Shown here: piece after piece, positions 15,582 to 23,714 of the stretch
Layout of the letters: every line of letters starts with the position of its first letter
Position numbering within the stretch: position 1 is the first letter of the stretch
Assembly (NCBI GenBank): GCA_903847605.1
Contig: CAINED010000070.1
Location: 1 to 46,110, forward strand
DNA from: an uncultured Hyphomicrobiales bacterium
GTDB taxonomy: Bacteria; Pseudomonadota; Alphaproteobacteria; Rhizobiales; Beijerinckiaceae
DNA length: 46,110 nt
Reading direction: 5' to 3'
Translations under genes and position numbers: made by a program
Notes under the pieces: generated by a model
What the model was told of the DNA's origin: nothing
What the model saw: the letters and a program-made list of their open reading frames with translations, nothing else
Databases searched by the model: none

Positions 15582-16625
15582 ATGACGATTTCCTGCGTCC
15601 TTTCGCGCCGGGGCGGCCCGTTTATCGCTCTGGCAATCATGGCAGTCTGCTGGAGCGGCGCGGCGATGGCGCAGCCCGCTGCAGAATTCTATCGTGGCAA
15701 GACAGTCCAGTTTGGCGTCGGCTATCCGCCCAGCGGTGGCTTCGATACCTATACGCGCGCGGCTGCCCGTTACATGGGCAAGCATATACCAGGCAATCCC
15801 ACAGTCGTGGTCGCCAACATGCCCGGCGCCTCGACCTATAATTACGTGCGTTACATCCCTGATGTCGCGCCGAAGGACGGTACGCAATTTGGCATGTTCG
15901 ATCGCGGGCTGATCGCCAAATCGATCCTCGATCCGAAAATGGTGAATGTCGATTTCCGCAACTTCGCGTGGATCGGCAGTATGAACCGCGAGTTCGGCGT
16001 CTGCGTGCTCTGGGAAACCAAAGGCCTGAAATCCGTTGGCGAAATCGCGCAATTTTCCGGCGATGTCATCATCGGCGGTACGTCAAAAAATGGCGGCGGC
16101 TATGTGTACTCCGCCATATTGCAGCGCATGAGCCCCAAGAATGTAAAGCAAGTATTCGGCTATGGCGCGACCGGTCCGATGTTGCGGGCGGCCGAGCGCG
16201 GCGAGATCGACGGGACCTGCACGATCTACAGCAGCCTCGTCACGCAATATCCAGACCTGCTCGCGAAGAAGAAACTCAACGTCGTCGTGCAATATGCCGA
16301 TGTGCGCCATCCCGATCTGCAGCATGTGCAAACGGCCTACGAGATCGCGCGGTCGGACAACGAGAAGAAGGTGATAGGCTTCCTCACGGCAGCAGAAGCG
16401 CTCGGCCGTCCTGTGATCGCCCCCGCTGCAATCCCAGCCGACCGCAAGGAGATTTTGCGGCGGGCTTTCATGGCGACAATGAAAGATCCTGAATTCCTCG
16501 CCTTCGCGGAAAAAGCAAAGATGGACATCGATCCTGTCGGGGGCGAAGACGCTGAAAAAATCATTGCGCAAATCGCGGCGGCGCCGAAGGAGGCCGTCGA
16601 CCTCGCTCGTACCATGCTGGATTAA
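15582..16625 (+). CDS. Long-type Bug-like (TTT) solute-binding protein
   Basis: A 347-residue receptor of the same longer branch as the one at 13381. The signal peptide ends at about GAAMAQ. The mature start AAEFYRGKTVQFGVGYPPSG is followed by DTYTRAAARYMGKHIPGNPT, VVVANMPGASTYNYV and APKDGTQFGMFDRG, all family blocks. GGGAGGAG precedes ATG 15582. It ends the plus-strand operon and converges on the amidase gene 42 bases away. The two long receptors flanking one decarboxylase are clearly diverged, so they may bind different but related acids rather than being a recent duplication. Confidence 0.9.
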   Translation: MTISCVLSRRGGPFIALAIMAVCWSGAAMAQPAAEFYRGKTVQFGVGYPPSGGFDTYTRAAARYMGKHIPGNPTVVVANMPGASTYNYVRYIPDVAPKDGTQFGMFDRGLIAKSILDPKMVNVDFRNFAWIGSMNREFGVCVLWETKGLKSVGEIAQFSGDVIIGGTSKNGGGYVYSAILQRMSPKNVKQVFGYGATGPMLRAAERGEIDGTCTIYSSLVTQYPDLLAKKKLNVVVQYADVRHPDLQHVQTAYEIARSDNEKKVIGFLTAAEALGRPVIAPAAIPADRKEILRRAFMATMKDPEFLAFAEKAKMDIDPVGGEDAEKIIAQIAAAPKEAVDLARTMLD

Positions 16626-16667
16626 GGCTCAAACAAAGCTTCACTGCTGCCGTTCGCGAGCTTCAAT

Positions 16668-18068
16668 TCATACATTCGCGACAGGCGCTGCAGCCGCGCC
16701 GATCGTTTCGAGATAATGTGCGACGCGCAGAACGACATCCTCGCGCCAGGGTGCGCCGATCACCTGCACGCCGATCGGAAGCTTCTGATCCGGCAGCCAC
16801 ACTGGTACGGCGGCGACGGGAAGCCCAATGAAGGAAATCGGTTGCGTGAAGATGCCGATATTCGCCCGCACCGCCATTTCAACGCCATCGAGCGTCATGG
16901 TCTTCTGGCCGATCAATGTCGCCTGGCACGGTGTCGAGGGCGCCAGAATGACATCCACCTTGTCGAAAAGCCGCAGCACCTTTTCCCTGTAACGACGGCG
17001 GAATTTCTGTGCCTGCACAACCCAGGCCGCGGGTATCATCGTGCCGGCAATCAGCCTGTCGCGCACATCCGGATCGAAATCCATGGGACTTTCGCGCAAG
17101 CGTGACAAGTGCTGTGCCGATCCCTCGGCCATTGTGATGAGGTAGGCGGCGGTGCGCGCCATGGCTGCGTCTTCGATTTCCACCTCTTCCTTTGTGCCGA
17201 GCGCGGCGGCAACATGATTGACCGCATCGAATGCGATCTTTTCGCCGCCCCGCGCGAAATAGCTGCCAGCGCGTGCAATACGTAACCCGCCAATTCCGAC
17301 TTCAAGCGAAGGCAGTGCCGGCTCGATCGGTCTTCCCGCCTGCATGGGGTCGAGCGCATCCGGCCCCTGCATTGCGTCGTAAGCGAGCGCAAGATCGCGC
17401 GCGGAACGGGCCAATGGACCGAGGTGATCCAGACTTGAAACGAAGGGAAATGTATTTGCCCGCGAGAGTCGGCCATACGTTGGCTTCAGCCCAAAGAGCC
17501 CGCAAAAGGAGGAGGGCACGCGGATCGATCCGTTTGTATCGGAGCCGAGCGAAATCGGCGTCATTCCTGAAGCGACAGCGGCTCCCGATCCACCGGAGCT
17601 GCCTCCCGACATGCGTCTGGGATCGTGTGGATTTCGTGACGGACCGTAATGGGCATTCTCACCTGTAAAGTCGTAGGCATATTCGCCCATATTGACGCAT
17701 CCGACGAGAATGGCGTCGGCGGCTTCCAGCTTTGCGACGAGCGTGGCGTCGGCCTGCGCGGGTGGATAACCGCGATTGATTTTCGATCCGGCAAGCGTGC
17801 CGACGTTTTGGACGTCGAACAGGTTTTTGACTGAAAAGGGTACGCCGGAGAGAGGCCCGAGCGACTGGCCATCGCGACGGCGCTGGTCAATCTGGCCGGC
17901 GTTCGCGCGCGCGCGATCCCCCGTGACCTCGGTAAATGCATTGAGCGCCGGATTCAGTTTGCCGATGCGCGCCAATGTCTCCTCGACAACTTCACAGGCG
18001 GACAGGGATCCGGACTGCACGGCAGCGGCGATTTCGCTCGCAAACATTTGGTTGACGGGTTTTCTCAT
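16668..18068 (-). CDS. atzE: AtzE-like amidase (1-carboxybiuret hydrolase subunit type)
   Basis: A 466-residue amidase-signature hydrolase. The Ser-cisSer-Lys triad is visible: K81 (GVPFSVKNLFDV), the GGSSGGS block (155-161) and the nucleophile S181 (GSDTNGSIRVPS). AtzE removes one amide of 1-carboxybiuret to give allophanate during cyanurate/biuret breakdown, and needs the tiny AtzG subunit. Here the gene starts inside the stop of an AtzG-like gene (ATGA overlap, 18065-18068) and is last in an operon with allophanate hydrolase, which supports the assignment over a general aryl-amide amidase. The substrate could also be another ureido acid. Length and start agree with the family. Confidence 0.82.
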   Translation of the reverse strand: MRKPVNQMFASEIAAAVQSGSLSACEVVEETLARIGKLNPALNAFTEVTGDRARANAGQIDQRRRDGQSLGPLSGVPFSVKNLFDVQNVGTLAGSKINRGYPPAQADATLVAKLEAADAILVGCVNMGEYAYDFTGENAHYGPSRNPHDPRRMSGGSSGGSGAAVASGMTPISLGSDTNGSIRVPSSFCGLFGLKPTYGRLSRANTFPFVSSLDHLGPLARSARDLALAYDAMQGPDALDPMQAGRPIEPALPSLEVGIGGLRIARAGSYFARGGEKIAFDAVNHVAAALGTKEEVEIEDAAMARTAAYLITMAEGSAQHLSRLRESPMDFDPDVRDRLIAGTMIPAAWVVQAQKFRRRYREKVLRLFDKVDVILAPSTPCQATLIGQKTMTLDGVEMAVRANIGIFTQPISFIGLPVAAVPVWLPDQKLPIGVQVIGAPWREDVVLRVAHYLETIGAAAAPVANV

Positions 18069-18253
18069 GCCGTGAACACCGGCGCAGGTTCCTCATGGTC
18101 GTCGAGAGGAAATTCGAGCAGCGCCTTCGCCATGCGTGACGCAATCTCGTAATGAATTCGGATTTGCGGCATCATCTCCTCGTTGAGCGTAATGCCGTTC
18201 GATGCGGCCAGCGCGTTGATGAGGGCGTCAATTTCGTGTTGGGCATCGTCCAT
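18065..18253 (-). CDS. atzG: AtzG-like small subunit (DUF4089)
   Basis: A 62-residue acidic protein: MDDAQHEIDALINALAASNG, then a helix with IRIHYEIASRMAKALLEFPL and a C-terminal tail DHEEPAPVFTA. This is the pattern of DUF4089/AtzG, the small partner that stabilises AtzE and is structurally like GatC of the amidotransferase. It is easily missed because of its size. GAGGAG six bases before ATG 18253 fixes the start. It begins 10 bases after atzF ends and overlaps atzE by four bases, so the order atzF-atzG-atzE is tightly coupled. The long upstream open frame (to 18433) overlaps atzF and is not used. Confidence 0.82.
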   Translation of the reverse strand: MDDAQHEIDALINALAASNGITLNEEMMPQIRIHYEIASRMAKALLEFPLDDHEEPAPVFTA

Positions 18254-18263
18254 GGCTTGCTCC

Positions 18264-20072
18264 TCAACTTGCGCGCGCCAGCATATAGGCACGCCAGCCG
18301 CCGAAATGAGAAATATCAGTTGCGCCCTCAAGAGCGAGCGATTCCGCCAGAAAGCCCTTCGGGGATGTTCCATCGGCAAGACGGATTGTGCCGATGCCGA
18401 GCGGAGGGGGAATGCGCGATACGAAGGAGCCAAAGGCTGCCGGAGTCATGGCCCAGACTTCCGTTTCGATGGAAGCCCCGGCGCCGTCGGCAACGCGCAA
18501 CAATCCAGGCTTGAACGGCGGTCCGCCAGGCAAGGCGAATAATTTGTAGTCGCTTGTCGTGAAAGCCTTGCGCAGGAAGCGTGCGTCGAGTTCGCCAAGT
18601 TCTCTGTTGAGCGCCATGCCTGAAAGATGCGCTCCCACCACGACGATCTCGATCTCGTCGTTGCTTGCCACCGACAGGCGCGGCAGCGCTTTGGGTAAGG
18701 CGACGCCGGTTGCGCCGAGCGCCACGCCGGCCGTGCGATGAAGTTCGGCGCCGATGCCAGCAAGCAGGTGATCTCGTCCCGCTGGGGCAATCAATGTGAC
18801 GCCAGACGGAAAGCCATCCGTTCGGAACGGCCCCGGAACAGCCAGCGCGCAGAGATCGAGGAGATTGACGAAATTCGTATAGGTTCCCAATTCGCTATTG
18901 GGACCGATTGGATCGGCGGCGAGATCGTCGGTCGTGCGTGGCCGCGGGTAGGTCGGCAGCAGCATCGCATCGGCCGACAGCCAGATTGCGGAAGCGCGCT
19001 TCTTCAGTCCCGCGAGACGATAAAGGGCGTCGAACGTATCGACCGCACTAAAGCGCGTTGCGGCAGAAATGATCCGGTGGGTTACCGGTAGCAAAGACTC
19101 GGGTGAACTTTCGATCAACTGGCGGACCGCATGATAGCGCTCGCCAACCCACGGTCCTTCGTACAGCAGCTGCGCCGTTTCGAAGAATAGCGAGAGATCC
19201 GTCGGAGCGATGCTGGCGCCGAGGGATACAGCGCGTTCGACTGCCTCGTCGAAGGCCGCTTCGGACCGTGAATCCCCGAAAAACTTGCGACTTGCAGCGT
19301 CGGGTACGGCAAGACGAAATTGCGGCGGCACAGCCGAAATCACGCCAGGCGCGATCGGGCGCGAAAATGCATCGTTGTCATCGCTGGCTGTAGCGGCGGC
19401 GAAAACTTCATGGGCGTCATCGACTGTGAGCGCGAAGATCGAGACGCAATCGAGCGAGCGGCACGCCGGTACAACTCCCGTTGTCGAAAGTGCGCCGAGC
19501 GTCGGTTTCAGTCCGACGATATTGTTGAGCGCTGCGGGAACGCGCCCGGAACCTGCCGTGTCCGTGCCGAGCGCAAAGCTGACGAGACCGCGTGCGACAG
19601 CGACCGCCGAACCGGAACTCGATCCGCCTGGAACCACCTTCTCGTCGAAGGAATTTCGCGGCACGCCGAATGGCGAGCGGACGCCGACCAGTCCTGTCGC
19701 GAACTGGTCGAGATTTGTCTTGCCAATGGGAATTGCGCCGGCCGCTATCAAGCGATCGACAACGAAAGCGCTCTTTTGCGGTTTATAGGCAAAGGCAGGA
19801 CAGGCAGCCGTAGTCGGAAGTCCGGCAAGGTCGATATTGTCCTTGATCGCAAATGGCATGCCAAAAAGCGGACGCGCCGCATCGTATGCGCCCAGAGCTT
19901 TCGCCATGGCGAGCGCCTGGTCCATCGGTAGCAACGATATGAATATGCCGGGATCGCATGCCGCCTCGATGCGCGCATATACATCCGCAATCACGTGTTC
20001 CGGCGACAGTCCTGAAGCATAGGCATTGCGCAGACTGATAAAATCCAGACTCTGGAACGGCGTACTGGTCAT
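18264..20072 (-). CDS. atzF: Allophanate hydrolase (AtzF type)
   Basis: A 602-residue enzyme that hydrolyses allophanate to ammonia and CO2. The amidase domain (about 1-450) has K77 (FAIKDNID), cis-Ser S151 (PGGSSSGS) and nucleophile S175 (GTDTAGSGRVP), with Lys-Ser-Ser spacing of 74 and 24 residues. TAACPAFAY and NIVGLKPT are specific to the allophanate hydrolase branch. A separate C-terminal domain (about 470-602, from IEIVVVGAHLSGMALNREL to GGWRAYMLAR) is the known second domain of the family. No biotin-dependent urea carboxylase lies nearby, so allophanate must come from biuret-type compounds rather than urea. The gene is fifth in the minus-strand operon, 23 bases after the ABC ATPase gene. 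Confidence 0.93.
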   Translation of the reverse strand: MTSTPFQSLDFISLRNAYASGLSPEHVIADVYARIEAACDPGIFISLLPMDQALAMAKALGAYDAARPLFGMPFAIKDNIDLAGLPTTAACPAFAYKPQKSAFVVDRLIAAGAIPIGKTNLDQFATGLVGVRSPFGVPRNSFDEKVVPGGSSSGSAVAVARGLVSFALGTDTAGSGRVPAALNNIVGLKPTLGALSTTGVVPACRSLDCVSIFALTVDDAHEVFAAATASDDNDAFSRPIAPGVISAVPPQFRLAVPDAASRKFFGDSRSEAAFDEAVERAVSLGASIAPTDLSLFFETAQLLYEGPWVGERYHAVRQLIESSPESLLPVTHRIISAATRFSAVDTFDALYRLAGLKKRASAIWLSADAMLLPTYPRPRTTDDLAADPIGPNSELGTYTNFVNLLDLCALAVPGPFRTDGFPSGVTLIAPAGRDHLLAGIGAELHRTAGVALGATGVALPKALPRLSVASNDEIEIVVVGAHLSGMALNRELGELDARFLRKAFTTSDYKLFALPGGPPFKPGLLRVADGAGASIETEVWAMTPAAFGSFVSRIPPPLGIGTIRLADGTSPKGFLAESLALEGATDISHFGGWRAYMLARAS

Positions 20073-20095
20073 CTTTGGCTCTTGTGTTCTATTCT

Positions 20096-21787
20096 TTATA
20101 CCGGACGTTTGGGAATGGCGTCGATCAACTCGCGCGTATAGGCGCTCGCCGGCCTCTCGAGGACGTCCTCACATTTCCCCTGTTCGACAATGCGGCCGGA
20201 GCGCATGACGATCACGCGATCGCACAACAGCCGAACGACATGCAGGTCATGGCTGACGAACAGGTAACTCATGCCGAGCCGCTCCTTGAGACTCTGAAGC
20301 AGGTTGAGCACCACTGCCTGCACGGAAACATCGAGCGCGGCTGTCGGCTCATCGAGAACGACGAGATCCGGATTGAGCGCGAGAGCGCGGGCGATGCCCA
20401 CACGCGCCTTCTGTCCGCCGGAAAGTTGATGAGGCAACCGGTCGAGAAGATTCAACGGCAGCCCGACGAGACCTGCCAATTCCTCGCAACGCGCGCGAAC
20501 TGCATCGCGCCGGGGCCGGTCAGCGGCCTGCAAGATTGGATCCGCAATCGCACGCATGGCCGTATATCGGGGATTCAGACTCTCGGTGGGGTCCTGAAAC
20601 ACCATTTGTATGCGCCGGCGCAGGGGGTTGCGAGCGAACTCCTTCGCCGGAAAAAGCGCGAGATCCGTGCCGTCGAACAAGATTCGACCCTGCGTCGGGT
20701 CGAGCAGACGCATGATCATCATGGAGGTCGTCGACTTGCCGCATCCGGATTCTCCGACCAACCCGACTGTCTCGCCACGGCCGACATCGAAGCTGACATC
20801 GTCCACGGCACGAAACGGTTTCTCGTCCGCCGGGTTGCTCCCACGCAATTTCTCAAGCCAGCCTCCCGCGCTCATGCGCGGATATTCCTTGATGAGACCC
20901 TCGATACGCAGCAGCGGCGTGTCCGATCTTGCCGCCGTCGACTGCGCATTCGCGGGAGATTGCGGCGGCGAGTCCTCAGGGAGCAGGTCCTGCAACAGCG
21001 CACCGGGTCGTGGCGTGGCCCGCATCAGCTTGCGCGTGTAGGCGTGTTGCGGCGACCCGAAAATGTCCTGCGAACTCGCACATTCGACAACTCTGCCCTT
21101 CTCCATCACGGTCACTCGATCGCAATAGGCGGCAGCAAGTCCGAGATCGTGCGTGATGAGAATTGTAGACATGCCGTGCTCGCGCGTCAGATCGACGATC
21201 AGGTCCATGATCGCCTTCTGCGTGGTCACGTCGAGCCCTGTGGTAGGTTCGTCTGCGATCAGAAGCTGGGGCCGGCAGGCGAGCGCAAGCGCAATGACGA
21301 CACGCTGGCACATGCCGCCCGAAAGCTGGAAGGGATACGCGTTATACCGCTCCTCCGGATTGGCGATGCGTACCTGTTCCAGCGCAGCAATCGCGCGTCG
21401 CCGCGCTTCGGCGCGCGTCGCCTGGACATGTTGAATCAGTACATCCTCGATCTGGCGACCGATCTGCCGGATGGGATTGAGCGCGGCCCGCGGATTCTGA
21501 AAAATCATCGACATTTCGCGGCCGCGCAAGTCACGCATTTCAGCCTCGCCGGCAGTGGCGAGATCGATGCCGGAATATACGATGCTTCCGGAGGTAATGC
21601 GCCCGGCGCGGTCGAGGATGCGCATGGCCGCATAGGAAGTGACTGATTTACCAGAACCGGATTCGCCGACGATGCCGAGTGTCTCACCTTTCTTCAGCGA
21701 TATGTCGATTTTCTCGACGGCGCGTACGATGCCCTTGCGGGTTTCAAATTCAACGCAGAGATCGCGGATGTCGAGAAGATCGCTCAT
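20096..21787 (-). CDS. Fused double ATPase of a peptide/nickel-type ABC importer (DppD-DppF)
   Basis: A 563-residue cytoplasmic protein with two nucleotide-binding domains in one chain. Domain 1 has Walker A GESGSGKS (41-48), signature LSGGM and Walker B LLIADEPTTGLD. Domain 2 has GESGCGKST, LSGGQ and LVVLDEPTAALD. Each half ends in the extra region typical of oligopeptide/dipeptide importers. A linker of about 30 residues (SPPQSPANAQSTAARS) joins them. Start 21787 (MSDLLDIRDL) is chosen over the long upstream frame that overlaps dppC. It powers the two permeases encoded immediately upstream and probably imports the ureide used by the downstream Atz enzymes. Confidence 0.93.
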   Translation of the reverse strand: MSDLLDIRDLCVEFETRKGIVRAVEKIDISLKKGETLGIVGESGSGKSVTSYAAMRILDRAGRITSGSIVYSGIDLATAGEAEMRDLRGREMSMIFQNPRAALNPIRQIGRQIEDVLIQHVQATRAEARRRAIAALEQVRIANPEERYNAYPFQLSGGMCQRVVIALALACRPQLLIADEPTTGLDVTTQKAIMDLIVDLTREHGMSTILITHDLGLAAAYCDRVTVMEKGRVVECASSQDIFGSPQHAYTRKLMRATPRPGALLQDLLPEDSPPQSPANAQSTAARSDTPLLRIEGLIKEYPRMSAGGWLEKLRGSNPADEKPFRAVDDVSFDVGRGETVGLVGESGCGKSTTSMMIMRLLDPTQGRILFDGTDLALFPAKEFARNPLRRRIQMVFQDPTESLNPRYTAMRAIADPILQAADRPRRDAVRARCEELAGLVGLPLNLLDRLPHQLSGGQKARVGIARALALNPDLVVLDEPTAALDVSVQAVVLNLLQSLKERLGMSYLFVSHDLHVVRLLCDRVIVMRSGRIVEQGKCEDVLERPASAYTRELIDAIPKRPV

Positions 21788-21794
21788 TCCAGCC

Positions 21795-22682
21795 TCACGT
21801 GCGCCGCAAGGGATCGACGATGTCGCGCAAGCCGTCGCCGAGCAGGTTGAAGCAGAACACCGCCAGCATGAGCGTGAGGCCGGGGAAAAGCGCGATCCAC
21901 CATTCGCCTGAGACGATATAGGATGCGCCTTCCGCGACCATGATGCCCCATTCGGGCGTTGGCGGTCGGACGCCGAGGCCAATGAACGAGAGGCCGGCGG
22001 CATTGAGAATCGCGTAGCCCATTGTGAGCGAAATCTGCACCATCATGATCGGCATGATGTTCGGCAGTATGTGGCCAAACAGGATGCGTAATTCACTGTT
22101 TCCGGCAAGGCGGGCGGCATGGACAAAGCCTGCCTCTTTGCGGACATTGGCTTCCGACCGAGCGAGGCGCGCGTAGAGCGGAAAGTTGATCACGGCCGTC
22201 GCAATCACGATGTTGGTCACGGTGTTGCCGAGCGCCGCAACGATGCCCATTGCAAGCACGAAAAGAGGAAAAGCCATGATCGTGTCGGAGATACGCCCGA
22301 CGATCTTGTCGGTCCATCCGCCGAAAAATCCTGCGGCTATCCCGGCGACGCCGCCCATCGCGAAGACGAGCGCCACCGATGCGATGGCGATAAAAAGATC
22401 CAGTCGGGCTGCGACGACGACCCGGCTGAAAATATCGCGTCCCAGATGGTCGGTTCCGAAGAAGTGTCGCAAAGAAGGCGGTTGCAGCGCGGACTGCGTG
22501 TTCGTCGTCAGCGGATCGAAGGGGACGACATAGGGACCGATGGTCGCACACAGGAGAAAGAACAGGAACAGCGCAAACGAAAAGGCGGTGACGGGATTTT
22601 CTCCGAGAACGTATCGGGTATGCCGCCAGATCGCGAGGAGACCCGAGGTGTGTGCGGAAGCTGCTTGCGTCGCGTCGGTCAT
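21795..22682 (-). CDS. ABC permease, DppC/OppC type
   Basis: A 295-residue inner-membrane permease with about six transmembrane helices. The N-terminal family block FGTDHLGRDIFSRVVVAAR and the cytoplasmic ATPase-contact loop EAGFVHAARLAGNSELRILF with HILPN are in place, as in DppC. Start 22682 (MTDATQ) is two bases past the dppB stop; the open frame upstream overlaps dppB and is discarded. It is third in the operon and pairs with the DppB-like permease in the importer. Confidence 0.93.
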   Translation of the reverse strand: MTDATQAASAHTSGLLAIWRHTRYVLGENPVTAFSFALFLFFLLCATIGPYVVPFDPLTTNTQSALQPPSLRHFFGTDHLGRDIFSRVVVAARLDLFIAIASVALVFAMGGVAGIAAGFFGGWTDKIVGRISDTIMAFPLFVLAMGIVAALGNTVTNIVIATAVINFPLYARLARSEANVRKEAGFVHAARLAGNSELRILFGHILPNIMPIMMVQISLTMGYAILNAAGLSFIGLGVRPPTPEWGIMVAEGASYIVSGEWWIALFPGLTLMLAVFCFNLLGDGLRDIVDPLRRT

Positions 22683-22684
22683 GG

Positions 22685-23698
22685 CTAACCCTCTATCCGC
22701 ACGCGCGGATCGATCACGCCGTAAAGGAGATCGATCGACAGATTGATGAGAATATAGAGGATTGCCATCGTGAGAACGAAGCCCTGCACGGGCGCGAAAT
22801 CCGACGCGATGAGCGCTTCGATGGCGAATGAGCCGACACCGGGCCACGCGAAGACCTTCTCCACCAGGACGTTGGCGCCGAGAAGAAACGAGAAGACCAT
22901 TCCAATTGTCGTGACAACGGGAATCAACGCATTGCGAAAGGCGTATGTAATCACGACCGTCGTCGGCCTGAGCCCGCTCGCGCGTGCAGTACGGATGAAT
23001 TCGGATGACAGAACGCCGAGCATGGAGGCGCGCGTGATGCGGGCAATCGGCGCAAGAGAGAAGATCGCGAGCGTTGCGACTGGCAGCGCGAGTTGCGACA
23101 GGGCAGCGCGCAACGCTCCAAAATCGCGGGCGATGAGCGCATCGATCACATAAAATCCGGTTACGGAAGGCGGGGGCGAGTAAAAGACGTCAATGCGGCC
23201 GACGGGAGAGGGCGCTATGCCGGTGAGATAATAGAAGACATACACAAGCAGGAGCCCGGTGAAGAAGACCGGCAGAGAAACGCCTGCAGTCGCCAGCACG
23301 CGGCACAGATGATCGATCCAAGATCCCTGCCGGATTGCCGCGAGAATGCCGAGCGGAACGGCGATCATGAAGGAAAGTATCAGACCGGCCAATGTGAGTT
23401 CTGCCGAGGCCGGAAGCCGCGCCGCCAGTTCAGTCATAACAGGCCGGCCGGTTGTGAGCGATGTGCCGAGATCGCCTCGTGCAAGACCGGCAACATAGCT
23501 GAAAAACTGTTCCGGAAGCGGCCGGTCGAGGCCCAGCTTCGTACGCACCTCCGCGATCGCCGCTGGCGTCGCTGCTGGACCCGCGAAATAGGCCGCAGGA
23601 TCGCCCGGCAAGACGCGGGTGAGCAGGAACGTGACGATGATCACGCCGACGATGCTGGGCAGGGCCGTGAGAAGCCGCCGTCCTATCAGGCGCAGCAT
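22685..23698 (-). CDS. ABC permease, DppB/OppB type
   Basis: A 337-residue inner-membrane permease. It opens with MLRLIGRRLLTALPSIVGV and LTRVLPGDPAAYFAG, the standard DppB N-terminus, and has the contact loop EFIRTARASGLRPTTVVITY with RNALIPVVTTIG. A periplasmic insertion of about 30 residues (GIAPSPVGRIDVF, then a PP-rich turn) lies between helices, as is usual for the family. It lies 16 bases after the binding-protein gene and two before dppC, so all are co-transcribed. Confidence 0.93.
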   Translation of the reverse strand: MLRLIGRRLLTALPSIVGVIIVTFLLTRVLPGDPAAYFAGPAATPAAIAEVRTKLGLDRPLPEQFFSYVAGLARGDLGTSLTTGRPVMTELAARLPASAELTLAGLILSFMIAVPLGILAAIRQGSWIDHLCRVLATAGVSLPVFFTGLLLVYVFYYLTGIAPSPVGRIDVFYSPPPSVTGFYVIDALIARDFGALRAALSQLALPVATLAIFSLAPIARITRASMLGVLSSEFIRTARASGLRPTTVVITYAFRNALIPVVTTIGMVFSFLLGANVLVEKVFAWPGVGSFAIEALIASDFAPVQGFVLTMAILYILINLSIDLLYGVIDPRVRIEG

Positions 23699-23714
23699 GA
23701 ATCAATCCTTCGCA

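Noticed and set aside
20075..21646. A 523-codon plus-strand open frame
   Set aside because: It is antisense to the fused ABC ATPase, which has two complete sets of Walker and signature motifs. The plus-strand product has no recognisable feature.
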